64,000 bases of DNA from positions 186,001 through 250,000 of the forward strand of contig NZ_JAAIXY010000019.1 in assembly GCF_010894455.1 (NCBI RefSeq), in the 5' to 3' direction. The notes beneath the pieces were generated by a model. It saw only the letters and a program-made list of their open reading frames with translations. It was not told the origin of the DNA and did not search any database. Each line of letters begins with the position of its first letter. Position 1 is the stretch's first letter. Below, piece after piece: positions 42,792-51,383 of the stretch. The position numbers were made by a program, and so were the translations under genes. This DNA is from Myxococcus eversor (lineage in GTDB: Bacteria > Myxococcota > Myxococcia > Myxococcales > Myxococcaceae).

Positions 42792-43667
42792 CTACGCCGC
42801 GCGCCGGTGGGACAGCGTGGAGAAGTAGACGTCCTCGAGGTCGGGCGCCACCGGCTCGAAGCCCTCCTCCGGCCGCGCGTCCGCGAGCACGTGCACCCGC
42901 GTGCGCCCCGCCTGCAACTGCGTGGACAGGACCGGGAACGCGGCGCGGTAGCGCTCCACCGTCCCCTTCTCCACCGTCTTGCGCCACACCCGCCCCTGCA
43001 GGGACGCCACCAGCGCCTCGGGCGCGCCCTCGCACAGCACCCGCCCATCGCAGAGGATGGCCATGCGCGGACACAGCTGGCGCACGTCCTCGACGATGTG
43101 CGTGGAGAGCAGCACGACGACGTGCTCCCCCACCTCCCCCAGCAGGTTGTGGAAGCGCTGGCGCTCCTCCGGGTCCAGGCCCGCGGTGGGCTCGTCGACG
43201 ATGAGCAGCCGGGGACTGCCCAAAAGCGCCTGGGCGATGCCGAAGCGCTGCCGCATGCCGCCGGAGAAGCCGCTCACGGCCTTCTCGCGGTGGGCGTGGA
43301 GGTTCGTCAGGTGCAGCAGCGCGTCCACCTGCTCCCGGCGCTCCTTCGCGCGCGTCAGGCCCTTGAGCAGGCCCAGGTGGTTGAGCAGCTCCACCGCGGA
43401 CACGCCCGGGTACACGCCGAAGTCCTGGGGCAGGTAGCCCAGGTGCCGCCGGTGGGCCTGCGGCTGCGCGAGCACGTCCAGCCCGTCGAAGACCACCTGC
43501 CCGGAGTCAGGCTCCTGCAGCGTGGCGAGGATGCGCATCAGCGTGGACTTGCCCGCGCCGTTCGGCCCGAGCAGGCCGAAGAGTCCTCGTTCGATGGTCA
43601 GGTCGACGCCCTGGAGGGCTCGAACCCCATTGGGATACGACTTCGAGACAGCGGAGATTCGCAGCAT
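42792..43667 (-). CDS. ABC transporter ATP-binding protein
   Basis: A 291-residue ATPase. Walker A is GLLGPNGAGKSTLM, the Q-loop is at GYLPQDFGVY, the signature is VSGFSGGMRQRFGIAQAL, Walker B is RLLIVDEPTAGLDPEE, and the switch histidine is in LSTHIVEDV. The C-terminal 70 residues are the DUF4162-like tail of exporters. It is upstream of the permease/M1 fusion by 14 bp and supplies its energy-coupling subunit; together they make a half-size or dimeric transporter. A regulator is not visible in the immediate context. Confidence 0.94.
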   Translation of the reverse strand: MLRISAVSKSYPNGVRALQGVDLTIERGLFGLLGPNGAGKSTLMRILATLQEPDSGQVVFDGLDVLAQPQAHRRHLGYLPQDFGVYPGVSAVELLNHLGLLKGLTRAKERREQVDALLHLTNLHAHREKAVSGFSGGMRQRFGIAQALLGSPRLLIVDEPTAGLDPEERQRFHNLLGEVGEHVVVLLSTHIVEDVRQLCPRMAILCDGRVLCEGAPEALVASLQGRVWRKTVEKGTVERYRAAFPVLSTQLQAGRTRVHVLADARPEEGFEPVAPDLEDVYFSTLSHRRAA

Positions 43668-43756
43668 GGGGAGCGCGGTGGGGCGGGAAGGATGACCGCC
43701 TTGCTACGCTCCGGCTCCCCGAGCGATTGCAGCGCCGTGCGGCGAACCGGCCAGCG

Positions 43757-43963
43757 TCAGTCGAGCGGACGGACGTTCGAGGCCTGGAGCCCCTTGGGCC
43801 CCTTCTGCACGTCGAACTCCACCTTCTGCCCATCCCTCAGGCTGCGGTGCCCATCCACCTGGATGGCGGTGTGGTGGCAGAACACGTCCGCGCCGCCGTC
43901 ATCCTGCGCGAGAAAGCCGAACCCCTTCGCGTCGTTGAACCACTTCACGGTACCCGTCGCCAT
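43757..43963 (-). CDS. Cold-shock protein (CspA family), copy 1
   Basis: A 68-residue single-domain cold-shock protein. RNP1 (KGFGFLAQD) and RNP2 (DVFCHHTAI) are intact, and the end KGLQASNVRPLD matches the family. It binds single-stranded RNA/DNA as a chaperone. It differs from the copy at 44431-44637 at about a dozen of 68 residues, so a recent duplication is likely. Its 5' region holds two strong hairpins (see 43981-44027). A frame extending upstream to 44026 is not considered part of the gene. Confidence 0.94.
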   Translation of the reverse strand: MATGTVKWFNDAKGFGFLAQDDGGADVFCHHTAIQVDGHRSLRDGQKVEFDVQKGPKGLQASNVRPLD

Positions 43964-43980
43964 ACGCGGCATCCTCCCTG

Positions 43981-44027
43981 TCGCGACGCTTGCGTCGCCC
44001 CATGCCCGGAAAGTGGCAGGGGGCATG
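43981..44027 (-). promoter_or_regulatory. Structured 5' leader of cold-shock gene copy 1
   Basis: Two inverted repeats lie 20-65 bp before the start of the first cold-shock gene: GCGACGC/GCGTCGC with a 2-nt loop (43983-43998), and CATGCCC/GGGCATG with a 13-nt loop (44001-44027). If transcribed they would fold strongly. Cold-shock mRNAs in other bacteria have structured leaders that act as thermosensors; a function here is inference. Confidence 0.5.
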
Positions 44028-44127
44028 ACACGTAGTCCGGACTCGAAGCACCTGTCGACGGGCGACGTTCGCGACTATCCACCGGTGAGCTTTCGGGCTA
44101 CCCAGGACGTCACCCTGGATACGACAA

Positions 44128-44155
44128 GGCCCACCACGGTGCTTCGTGGTGGGCC
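44128..44155 (-). terminator. Perfect 11-bp hairpin downstream of the small basic gene
   Basis: Left arm GGCCCACCACG (44128-44138), loop GTGCTT, right arm CGTGGTGGGCC (44145-44155). It lies 17 bp after the stop of the small basic protein gene on its strand. The tract following it on the minus strand is TTGTCGTATC, only weakly U-rich, so it may be a terminator or a 3' stabiliser. Confidence 0.6.
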
Positions 44156-44172
44156 CGACGACGGGTGGGGAC

Positions 44173-44355
44173 CTAGTACTCCACGACCGGCTGCGGACCG
44201 GGAATGATGTCCGCGATGTCCGGGTCCACCTCACCAGGCTGGCGGGGCGTCTTGTCCCCCTTGTCCTTCTTGCGCTGCTCGCGCTTGGCATCCTTTTCCT
44301 GCTGATGCTGCTTGCGCGCCTGCTCTTTCTGACGCTTCGTCGACCTTCCTTGCAT
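44173..44355 (-). CDS. Small basic charged protein
   Basis: A 60-residue hydrophilic protein (start MQGRSTKRQKEQARKQ) with a perfect ribosome site (AGGAGG) before ATG 44355; a frame start at 44391 is inside the upstream terminator and rejected. The N-terminal half is an Arg/Lys/Gln/Glu-rich helix, the C-terminal half is acidic and proline-rich (QPGEVDPDIADIIPG). Proteins of this kind with the MQGRSTKRQKE start recur in myxobacteria and proteobacteria but have no assigned function. It sits between two cold-shock genes on the same strand and could be an RNA-binding partner (inference). Confidence 0.75.
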   Translation of the reverse strand: MQGRSTKRQKEQARKQHQQEKDAKREQRKKDKGDKTPRQPGEVDPDIADIIPGPQPVVEY

Positions 44356-44370
44356 GTCGCCTCCCTCCTG

Positions 44371-44408
44371 AAAGCAAAAGCCCGACCTCACTCAAAAGGA
44401 GACCGGGC
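44371..44408 (-). terminator. Rho-independent terminator of cold-shock gene copy 2
   Basis: On the minus strand the arms GCCCGGTCTC (44408-44399) and GAGGTCGGGC (44389-44380) pair over 10 bp with two G-U pairs; the loop is CTTTTGAGT and the stem is followed by TTTTGCTTT. It lies 22 bp after the stop of the second cold-shock gene and just before the start of the small basic gene, which therefore needs its own promoter or read-through. Confidence 0.8.
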
Positions 44409-44430
44409 ATGAGTGCTGGAGCGGACGCGC

Positions 44431-44637
44431 TCAGCCGATCGGGCGGACGTTCGAGGCCTGAAGTCCCTTGGGCCCCTTCTGCACTTCGAACTCCACCTTC
44501 TGACCCTCGGCCAGGGTCCGGAAGCCGTCCGCCTGGATGGCGGTGTGGTGGCAGAACACGTCAGGGCCGCCATTATCCTGCGCGATGAAGCCAAAGCCCT
44601 TCGCGTCGTTGAACCACTTCACGGAACCAGTCGCCAT
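44431..44637 (-). CDS. Cold-shock protein (CspA family), copy 2
   Basis: A 68-residue cold-shock domain protein with RNP1 KGFGFIAQD and RNP2 DVFCHHTAI. The ATG gives MATGSVKWFND. It is a close paralogue of the 43757-43963 copy. A terminator follows it directly. Upstream, between 44657 and 44695, the transcript would form two short hairpins (GCGGC/GCCGC and CACCCC/GGGGTG), again a structured leader. The paired arrangement with the small basic gene between is likely conserved. Confidence 0.94.
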   Translation of the reverse strand: MATGSVKWFNDAKGFGFIAQDNGGPDVFCHHTAIQADGFRTLAEGQKVEFEVQKGPKGLQASNVRPIG

Positions 44638-44983
44638 ATGCGTCTTCTTTCGTCTTGCGGCAATCGAGGCCGCCTTCCACCCCGAACCTGGGGTGCCGGA
44701 CTGCCTCTAGCCTGATAGGAGGCCCCTGTCATCACATCCAGGCCTCGAAAAACCAACCTACCCCAACCCCGCGCGGAACAACGCACGAGCTACCCGAACA
44801 ATTCTCGTTTCAGTTTAACGGTGGGCGCTCCCCTCCGCTGTATTCCGGAAGGTGAGAAGACCCCGCATCCGCCTCTGTCGGGGCCCTCCTCGGGCAGGCG
44901 GGCAACACCTCGCGACATGCTGGCCCTGGGCGGCCCCGTCATGCCCGGCCAAGGGCGCGGCGTCCACCCCGATTGTGAAGGAC
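44638..44983. other. Region between cold-shock copy 2 and TetR remnant
   Basis: Holds the structured leader and presumed promoter of the second cold-shock gene (44638-44760), including stems GCGGC/GCCGC (44657-44661 with 44669-44673) and CACCCC/GGGGTG (44678-44683 with 44690-44695). From about 44740 to 44820 it is relatively AT-rich for this genome. The rest, on the side of the TetR remnant, is open in several frames but without family likeness. Confidence 0.5.
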
Positions 44984-45220
44984 TCAACGGCGCGAGCGCG
45001 GCTCGAGCGCGTCCAACAGCCCGCGCTTGCCGCCGAAGTGGTAGCGCGGCGCTCCACGTCCCACGTGCGCGCGCCGGGCCACGGCCGCAAGCGTCAGCGC
45101 CTCCAGCCCCTGCTCCCGGACGAGCGCTTCGGCCACGCGCAAGAGCCGCGCGCGCATTCCCTCCTCGATTCTGGCGCGCGGCGGCGCGACGATGAGGTGA
45201 AACCAGGGCCACCCCAGCAT
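44984..45220 (-). pseudogene. TetR-family regulator remnant (HTH only)
   Basis: A 78-codon frame encodes a complete TetR N-terminal helix-turn-helix: ARLLRVAEALVREQGLEALT, then LAAVARRAHVGRGAPRYHFG and GKRGLLDALE, followed by a stop. The 110-150 residue ligand-binding domain expected of TetR proteins is missing. None of the three frames downstream contains anything like it, so a single frameshift does not explain the loss; a deletion or decay does. Alternatively a free DNA-binding domain is expressed. Upstream of ATG 45220 no strong ribosome site is seen. Confidence 0.6.
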
Positions 45221-45390
45221 GACGTTCCCCCTTCGCCTGCTTCAGGCCGCCGGGCCCACCACAGGGCGGACCGCGGCCGCGAATCGGGCTACGGTCGCCA
45301 CGTAACCTGCTTGCGGACGTTTCCAACAGTGATGGCTCGTGATTCCAGACATCACCGGTGTGAATCCTCCAGGGCCGGGTCGAACGGGAC

Positions 45391-46929
45391 ATGACACCCT
45401 CCAAACAAGGCGTGAAGGGAGGCGTCCGGAAGCGTGCGCTCCGGAAGCGGCCCGCGGTGATGGCGGCCACGTCGGTGGTGCTCGACGCGGCCACGGGAGG
45501 CTCGCTCCAGGCCCAGCTCGTGGAGGCGCTGCGCGCGGCCATCGTCGCCGGGCGGCTGGCGCCGGGCACGCGGCTGTTGTCCACGCGCGCGCTGGCGGAG
45601 CAGTTGGACCTGTCGCGCAACACGGTGCTCAACGCGTACTCGCGGCTCTTGTCGGAGGGCTATCTGGTGGGCCAGCTGGGCTCGGGCACGTACGTGGCGC
45701 GGGAGCTGCCGGAGCGGCTTTCCGCGTCGCGACGCGCCCGGGAGCCCGTGGCCGCGCCGAAGCACACGCCGGGCATCTCCCAGCGCGGGCTCGCGGTGGC
45801 GCGGCTGCCCGACTTGCGCATCACCGCGCCCGGCATCTCCGCCAGCCGGCTGGCGTTCCGCATGGGTACGCCGTCGGTGGATGCCTTTCCCAGTGACTTG
45901 TGGGGGAAGCTCCTGCACACGCGCTGGCGACGCTCGTGGGGGGACCTGCTCAAGCGCGCGGAGCCCGCGGGCCATCCGCCCCTGCGGCGCGCCGTCGCGG
46001 ACTACCTGGCGACGTCGCGGGGCGTGCGGTGTGTCCCGGAGCAGGTCATCATCGTCAACGGCGCGCAGCAGGCGATGAGCCTGGCGGCGCAGGTGCTGCT
46101 GGACCCGGGTGACGCCGCGTGGGTGGAGGACCCGGGCTACTTCGCCAGCCGGGGCGCGCTCGTCGCCGCGGGCGCCACGCTGGTGCCGGTGCCAGTGGAT
46201 GCCGAGGGCCTGGACGTGGAGGCCGGCATGCGGCTGCGGCCCGACGCCAGGCTGGCCATCGTCACGCCCGCCCACCAGTTCCCGTTGGGCGTGGCGATGA
46301 GCGAGGCGCGGCGGCAGGCGCTGCTCGCGTGGGCGGCGCGCTCCGACGCGTGGATTGTCGAGGACGACTACGACAGCGAGTTCCGCTACGTGGGGCGGCC
46401 GCTGCCCGCGCTCCAGGGGCTGTCGCCGGATGCGCGGGTCATCTACATCGGCACGTTCAGCAAGGTGGTGTCGCCGGCCTTGCGGGTGGGCTACCTGGTG
46501 GTGCCGGAGTCGCTGGTGGATGCCTTCAGCGCGGCGCGCCGCTTCGCCGACGGCCACACGCCCGTCGTCGAACAGGCGGTGCTCGCGGACTTCCTCGACG
46601 AGGGCCACTTCAGCCGCCACGTGCGCCGCATGCGCGTGCTGTACGGCGACCGGCAGGCGGCCCTCGTGGAAGAAGCCCGTCGCGAATTGCGCGGGCAACT
46701 GGACCTGTCTCCCCTCCACACCGGCATGCACCTGGTGGGCTGGCTGCCGGAGGGCGTGGATGACCGGGAGGCCGCCGCGCGCGGCGTCGAGGCCGGGGTG
46801 ATGACGCAGCCCCTGTCGGCCTTCCGGACGCAGTCCCCAGGGCCCGGAGCGCTCCTGCTCGGCTATGCGTGTGTGCCCGAGAAGGAAATCGCCGAGGGTG
46901 TGCGCCTGCTCGCGCGCGCCCTGCGCTGA
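45391..46929 (+). CDS. MocR/PdxR-like GntR regulator with aminotransferase fold
   Basis: A 512-residue regulator. A GntR winged helix (residues about 30-100: LVEALRAAIVAGRLAPGTRL, then LAEQLDLSRNTVLNAYSRL) is joined by a linker to a class-I aminotransferase domain (from about 135). PLP-binding residues include the Schiff-base lysine K358 (GTFSKVVSPALRVGYLV), D of EDDYDSEFRY, and the NGAQQAMSL region. MocR proteins sense PLP or amino-acid substrates; PdxR controls pyridoxal synthesis. No pdx or gab gene is nearby. The gene is followed 160 bp later, on the same strand, by an AhpD-like gene that may be its target (inference). Confidence 0.92.
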   Translation: MTPSKQGVKGGVRKRALRKRPAVMAATSVVLDAATGGSLQAQLVEALRAAIVAGRLAPGTRLLSTRALAEQLDLSRNTVLNAYSRLLSEGYLVGQLGSGTYVARELPERLSASRRAREPVAAPKHTPGISQRGLAVARLPDLRITAPGISASRLAFRMGTPSVDAFPSDLWGKLLHTRWRRSWGDLLKRAEPAGHPPLRRAVADYLATSRGVRCVPEQVIIVNGAQQAMSLAAQVLLDPGDAAWVEDPGYFASRGALVAAGATLVPVPVDAEGLDVEAGMRLRPDARLAIVTPAHQFPLGVAMSEARRQALLAWAARSDAWIVEDDYDSEFRYVGRPLPALQGLSPDARVIYIGTFSKVVSPALRVGYLVVPESLVDAFSAARRFADGHTPVVEQAVLADFLDEGHFSRHVRRMRVLYGDRQAALVEEARRELRGQLDLSPLHTGMHLVGWLPEGVDDREAAARGVEAGVMTQPLSAFRTQSPGPGALLLGYACVPEKEIAEGVRLLARALR

Positions 46930-47092
46930 ACAAAAGGCCCCGCTCGTCCCGCTGGGAAGTGGCCGCCGCGCGGGCCCGAAGTGGCACCATCGAACGGTGC
47001 GCGAGTGGCCCTCGCGCGTCGTGGCCGCCCCGGTTACTTCACGCCTCAGCGATGGGGGACACGAGGTCCCTCCCCGAAGGAGATGAAAGACC

Positions 47093-47569
47093 ATGGAAGC
47101 ACTGCGTTTCGATACCGCGAAGCTCGCCCCTGGCATCTTCACCGCGATGATGGGGCTGGAGAAGTACCTGCATCAGTGCGGGCTGGAGGTGGGCCTGCTG
47201 CACCTCATCAAGCTGCGCGCCTCTCAGCTCAACGGCTGCGCGTACTGCATCGACATGCACTGGAAGGACCTGCGCGCCATCGGCGAGACGGAGCAGCGGC
47301 TGTATGGCCTGGATGCGTGGGAGGAGAGCCCCTACTACTCGGCGCGGGAGCGCGCGGCCCTGGCCTGGACGGAGGCCGTCACGGACTTGAAGCACGGCCA
47401 TGTGTCCGCCGCCGTCCACGAGGCGGTGAAGCCGCACTTCACGGACAAGGAGCTGGCGGACCTCACCGGCGCGGTGGCCACCATCAACGCGTGGAACCGG
47501 CTGGCCATCGCCGCGCGCTCGGTGCCTGGCGCCTACCAGCCGCCGAAGTCGGCGCAGAAGGGCGGCTGA
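47093..47569 (+). CDS. Carboxymuconolactone decarboxylase/AhpD-like alkylhydroperoxidase
   Basis: A 158-residue helical protein. The AhpD-type active-site motif is C49-x2-C52-x3-H56 in LNGCAYCIDMHWKDL, preceded by LLHLIKLRASQ, all as in the CMD family that includes small alkylhydroperoxidases. These proteins reduce hydroperoxides through a pair of cysteines or act as thiol-disulfide partners. Start ATG 47093. Downstream of the MocR-type regulator on the same strand, a common arrangement in actinobacteria and proteobacteria. Confidence 0.9.
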   Translation: MEALRFDTAKLAPGIFTAMMGLEKYLHQCGLEVGLLHLIKLRASQLNGCAYCIDMHWKDLRAIGETEQRLYGLDAWEESPYYSARERAALAWTEAVTDLKHGHVSAAVHEAVKPHFTDKELADLTGAVATINAWNRLAIAARSVPGAYQPPKSAQKGG

Positions 47570-47640
47570 AGTCCACGCGGTGCGCACCGCCGCCCGGGTG
47601 TATCGACGCGAGCCCGGGCAAGGCACTACTGTCCGGGCGC

Positions 47641-48069
47641 ATGGCGGACACGCGACCCAAGGCTCCACCCACGCACTTCACGGAGCGGGAGGCCGCGGAG
47701 CTCATCCGCGAGGCCAGCGCGCATGCGCTCACGAGTCAGGCCTCCGAGCGGCCCCTGACGCGCGAGGAGGTGCTCGCCATGGCGCGGGAGATGGGCCTGA
47801 GCGAGGCCTCCGTCGAGGTCGCCCTGGCGGCGCGCGGCCAGAAGGACCAGGACCGGCAGAAGCTGCGCAAGGACCTGTTGGGGCTGGCCACGCACGGCTT
47901 CAGCTACACCATCGTCATCGGCGCGCTCACGCTCATCGACGTCTTGACGGGCCCCTCGTGGTGGGTCGTCTGGCCCGCCATCGGTTGGGGCATCGGCCTG
48001 GCATTCCATGCCATGGGCGTGACGATGACCATGGCCAGGCGCGCGTTGAAGGTGGAGGACGACGAGTAG
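47641..48069 (+). CDS. 2TM-domain protein
   Basis: A 142-residue protein. The soluble N-terminus carries a SHOCT-like helical stretch (REAAELIREASAHALTSQAS, LTREEVLAMAREMGLSEASV), then a basic hinge and the 2TM domain: hydrophobic helices at about residues 92-110 and 115-132 (GFSYTIVIGALTLIDVL then WWVVWPAIGWGIGLAFHAM). 2TM domains occur in bacterial membrane proteins of unknown role. The start ATG at 47641 follows GGGCGC rather than a strong site. A tail-to-tail gene lies 16 bp beyond. Confidence 0.75.
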   Translation: MADTRPKAPPTHFTEREAAELIREASAHALTSQASERPLTREEVLAMAREMGLSEASVEVALAARGQKDQDRQKLRKDLLGLATHGFSYTIVIGALTLIDVLTGPSWWVVWPAIGWGIGLAFHAMGVTMTMARRALKVEDDE

Positions 48070-48085
48070 CCGCGAGGGTCGCGGC

Positions 48086-48730
48086 TCACGTCCCCGGTGG
48101 CGTGCGCGGCAGCTCCGTGCCGAACAGGGCCTGGAGCAAATCCAACAGGCCGGGCCACGCCTCCGCGCCCAGCCACAGCCCTTCCTCCACGTGCTCCACG
48201 CTCATCGAGAGCGAGGCGTTCTCGAAGAGCTTCGCGGACAGCACGCCCTCGGGCGGAAGCTTGCCCTCCACCTGAAGCACCTGCCCGTCCCACCGCATTC
48301 CGGGAGGCAGCAGTCGCTCGGCGAGGGCGCGCACAGCGGAGCGGCCCGCCCCCGCGCGCAGCACTCCCATCACCAGCGACGACGCGCCCCGCGACTCCTC
48401 CAGCTCCACGCGCCCCGGAGTGCGCAGCCACAGCCGATAGCGCCCCGAGGCGAACTCCACGCGCTCCAGCGTCGTCTCGACGCGCAGCTTCCAGCCCTTC
48501 ACCGACAAGCGGATATCGTAGAGCTCCGGACGCGCCTCCCAATGGCGCAGCTCCAGGTGCTTCACCTTGACCAGGAGCTGGCGCACCACCGTCTCCACGC
48601 GCACGTGGGACACCCGCAACCGCTTGCCCCCTACATCCACGGCGAGGTCTCCAGACAGCGCGGACGGCAGCCGCTTCGCCCACTCCTTCGCGCCTTCCAG
48701 CAGCTTCATCGCCAACGACTGACCCGACAT
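48086..48730 (-). CDS. Conserved hypothetical protein
   Basis: A 214-residue soluble protein (start MSGQSLAMKLLEGAKEWAK, ATG 48730; a frame to 48943 would overlap the pirin gene). The N-terminal basic helix is followed by a series of short beta-strands: GDLAVDVGGKRLRVSHVRVE, LELRHWEARPELYDIRLSV, LRVETTLERVEFASGRYRL, LQVEGKLPPEGVLSAKLFE. Weakly reminiscent of AsmA/DUF2993-like (LmeA) lipid-binding folds by strand pattern, but no motif supports that. No signal peptide or membrane segment. Convergent with the 2TM gene. Confidence 0.6.
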   Translation of the reverse strand: MSGQSLAMKLLEGAKEWAKRLPSALSGDLAVDVGGKRLRVSHVRVETVVRQLLVKVKHLELRHWEARPELYDIRLSVKGWKLRVETTLERVEFASGRYRLWLRTPGRVELEESRGASSLVMGVLRAGAGRSAVRALAERLLPPGMRWDGQVLQVEGKLPPEGVLSAKLFENASLSMSVEHVEEGLWLGAEAWPGLLDLLQALFGTELPRTPPGT

Positions 48731-48821
48731 CCATGTCCTCCCGAGTGCGGGGCGCAGCATGCACCGGATTCGTGCCGCGGGGCCTCGGCCCTCGGGTACG
48801 AGGGCTCGGCGCCAGGGTCGC

Positions 48822-49706
48822 TCAGGGACCAAGCGTCGGGAAGCGTCCAGCCTCCCAGTCCGCCAGACGCGCGCGGCCCTCCGCCACGCTGTCCACCACG
48901 AAGTTCCACCAGATGACGAGCGGGTCCGGCAGCGGCTCGCCACCGAGCACCATCACCCGTGCGCCTCGCGCCGAGCGCAGCGACAGCGTGGACGCGCCCT
49001 CGTCCAGGTGCGCGAGCACGCCCTTGTCCACGGACGTCTGGCCCACGGCCACCTCACCCTCGGCGACGTAGACCGCGAGCGCGTGCGTGGGCTCCACCGG
49101 CAGGGCCACGGCGGCGCCCGCCTCCAGTTCGACATCCAGGTACGTCAGCGGATGGAAGGCGGGCACCGGGGAGAGGGCCTCACCGAGCCGTCCCGCGAGG
49201 ACCCGCACGCGCGCGCCCTCGCGCTCCACCCGTGGCAGTCGTGACGCGGGGACATGCTCGAAGGCCGGGTCCACGTGGCGCTGCGCGCGAGGCAGGGCGA
49301 CCCATGTCTGGATGCCGTGCAGCGGGGCGGCGCCCGGACTGGAGTCCACGTCTTCGGCGTGGACGATGCCGTGTCCGGCGGTCATCCAATTCACATCGCC
49401 CGGGTGGATGTCCTGCACCGTGCCCAGCGAGTCGCGGTGACGGATGGCGCCGGAGAAGAGGTACGTCACCGTCTGGAGCCCCACGTGGGGATGGGGTGGC
49501 ACGGCCATGGCGCCTGGAACGGCGGGCGAGGGGCCGAACTGGTCGCAGAAGACGAAGGGCCCCACGCGCCGCAGCTCCACGCGAGGCAGGGCTCGCAGCA
49601 CCCGCGAGTCACCCACCAGCTCCGTCTGCTTCGCGGGCCACAGCGCCACCACGCCGCGCTCCGCCGAGCCCGTGGCACGTGCCGCGGACGATGAATCCGT
49701 CCCCAT
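48822..49706 (-). CDS. Pirin-family protein
   Basis: A 294-residue bicupin. The N-terminal cupin has the pirin metal motif PHPHVGLQTVTYLFSG (two His), then HRDS and the later HAE (MTAGHGIVHAEDVD), which together give the His3-Glu iron site of pirins. The C-terminal cupin (from about residue 165) is the pirin_C domain. Some pirins have quercetin 2,3-dioxygenase activity; others regulate pyruvate dehydrogenase or transcription. A strong GAGGAGGAG site precedes ATG 49706. Located between the conserved hypothetical and the TldE-like genes, both on the same strand. Confidence 0.92.
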   Translation of the reverse strand: MGTDSSSAARATGSAERGVVALWPAKQTELVGDSRVLRALPRVELRRVGPFVFCDQFGPSPAVPGAMAVPPHPHVGLQTVTYLFSGAIRHRDSLGTVQDIHPGDVNWMTAGHGIVHAEDVDSSPGAAPLHGIQTWVALPRAQRHVDPAFEHVPASRLPRVEREGARVRVLAGRLGEALSPVPAFHPLTYLDVELEAGAAVALPVEPTHALAVYVAEGEVAVGQTSVDKGVLAHLDEGASTLSLRSARGARVMVLGGEPLPDPLVIWWNFVVDSVAEGRARLADWEAGRFPTLGP

Positions 49707-49871
49707 CTCGAATCTCCTCCTCGAGCGACACCCTGGCGCTCGGGCCCGTGCGTCGAAGCGCGGAGCGATGGCAGTATCGCCCGGCGCATGGTTCGCCGAT
49801 AGCGGCTGGCGGCTGTCGCTCGAACCGGGGCGCGGGGTCCCCGCCCCTCGCTCGGGCGGGATGGGCGGGCT

Positions 49872-51278
49872 TCACTCCGACGGGGGAGGAAGAATCAGGG
49901 TGGGGGTGCCACAGCCCTCGGCGGTGGGGAAGAAGGTCAGGTCGGCGCCCACGCCCCGGAGCGCTCGGAACGTCTCCAGCACCGGGAGCTCCAGCGACAT
50001 GGGCGCGATGCGGCGGACGCGGCGACCGTCTCGCACCTCCCAGCCTCCCGCGATGAGGGACACCCGCCCGGGACGGGGCATCGTCGTGAAGGTCTCCACG
50101 CGGGCGACCAACTCCGTGTAGTGCGCGGGCAGCGCGTCGCCGCGTGGACTGATGAAGAAGTTGAGAGCAGAGGCGGAGGCTTCGGAGGCACCTTCGCGCA
50201 GTCCTCGTCCACACGGCTGCGCGCCGAGCCGTGTCGCGGTCTGCTCCGAGTGGAGAAAGCCCATCAGGCGGCCTTCATCCACGAGTCGCACCGCACGCGC
50301 CTCACGACCTTCGTCATCCCATTCGCGGCGACGAGTGCCCTGGGGGTGAAGCGGGTCATCCTCCACGGAGAGCACGGAGGGAAAGGCCTTCTTCCCCACG
50401 GCGCGCGCCAGGGCCGGTGTCGCCGCCGCCACGTCCCCGCGCAGGAGCCAGGCGAGCCCGGCGACGAGCGGAGCGGCGACGGCGGGACGCAACACCAGCG
50501 GCAACGTCGGGTCCGCGACCTCCGCTCCTCGCGACTCGGAAGACGGGGGCTCCGCTGCATCCACGGGCGATGTCGCGGAGTCCTGCGCGAGTGGCTTCGC
50601 CGGGTCCTCCAGCGCCGCCACGGCGTCCTGGAGACGCTCGCGCAGGGACTCCAGCTCCAGCGCGTCCTGCCCAGGGACTCGCGCCACCGCATCCACCACC
50701 GCGCCACGAGACGTCTCGCAGCGCACGAAGGCTTCCTCCCTGTCCTCCCCATGCGCGACCACGCCGCCGCTGCTTCGCAGCAACGCGGACCAGGTGGAGC
50801 GATGGGTGGACACCAACGCCTGCACGACAGTGCCCGGAGGCACCACCGTCCGAACCAGCCGCACGGCCTCGTTGCGTGCCCGCTCCACGGAGGGCTCCCA
50901 ACGCCACGCTGGAAGCGAAGTCACCGTCAGGAAACTCGCGGGAGCCGGCCGCGACTCAGCGGCGACTCCTCGCAGCGCCGTGTCCAACCAGCGCTCCAGG
51001 TCCTCGCGCCCACGCACGGGGCCCGAAGCGACGCCCCGGGATTGCGCGTCCCACACCCTCGCCACCACCGAGCACGCCACACCCTGGCTCGCGGCGAAGG
51101 CGCCCGTGGCGGCTTCCAGCTCCAGCGTCAGCTTCCCCTCCACGATGACGAAGAGCTCGGCCTCCAGGCTCGGATGCGCCCGACGAAAACCCTCCAGGAC
51201 GTCACGTGCCGCCTCGGCCAGCACGTGCGGCGCCGCCACCTTCGCTTCGTCACGCCGCTCGCCATTCCCGTTGCTCAC
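49872..51278 (-). CDS. TldE/PmbA-like metallopeptidase-related protein
   Basis: A 468-residue protein of the TldD/PmbA family lacking the HExxxH zinc motif, so the non-catalytic (TldE/PmbA-type) member. The N-terminal third matches the family (LEAELFVIVEGKLTLELEA; then residues for the long helix), the central half has VRGREDLERWLDTAL, and the C-terminal part shows DVAAATPALARAVGKKAFPS and VEDDPLHPQGTRRREWDDEG, corresponding to the TldD segment DDPTDGHGALGFHWDDEG of the partner. Divergent from the catalytic partner gene 105 bp away. TldD/E complexes clip peptides, including ribosomal peptide toxins such as microcin B17. Start ATG 51278. Confidence 0.82.
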   Translation of the reverse strand: MSNGNGERRDEAKVAAPHVLAEAARDVLEGFRRAHPSLEAELFVIVEGKLTLELEAATGAFAASQGVACSVVARVWDAQSRGVASGPVRGREDLERWLDTALRGVAAESRPAPASFLTVTSLPAWRWEPSVERARNEAVRLVRTVVPPGTVVQALVSTHRSTWSALLRSSGGVVAHGEDREEAFVRCETSRGAVVDAVARVPGQDALELESLRERLQDAVAALEDPAKPLAQDSATSPVDAAEPPSSESRGAEVADPTLPLVLRPAVAAPLVAGLAWLLRGDVAAATPALARAVGKKAFPSVLSVEDDPLHPQGTRRREWDDEGREARAVRLVDEGRLMGFLHSEQTATRLGAQPCGRGLREGASEASASALNFFISPRGDALPAHYTELVARVETFTTMPRPGRVSLIAGGWEVRDGRRVRRIAPMSLELPVLETFRALRGVGADLTFFPTAEGCGTPTLILPPPSE

Positions 51279-51383
51279 GCGCCCCCATCATGCCCCATCT
51301 CCCCGGTGGACCCTTCGTGGGCGCCGCGCGATTCCGGGCGCGGGTCTCGGCCCCTCGCCTCGACGGTGGTAGAACGGAGCCAC

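Noticed and set aside
44790..45632. 280-codon minus frame across the TetR remnant and MocR promoter
   Set aside because: Runs through the MocR start and has Ser/Arg/Pro-rich shadow composition.
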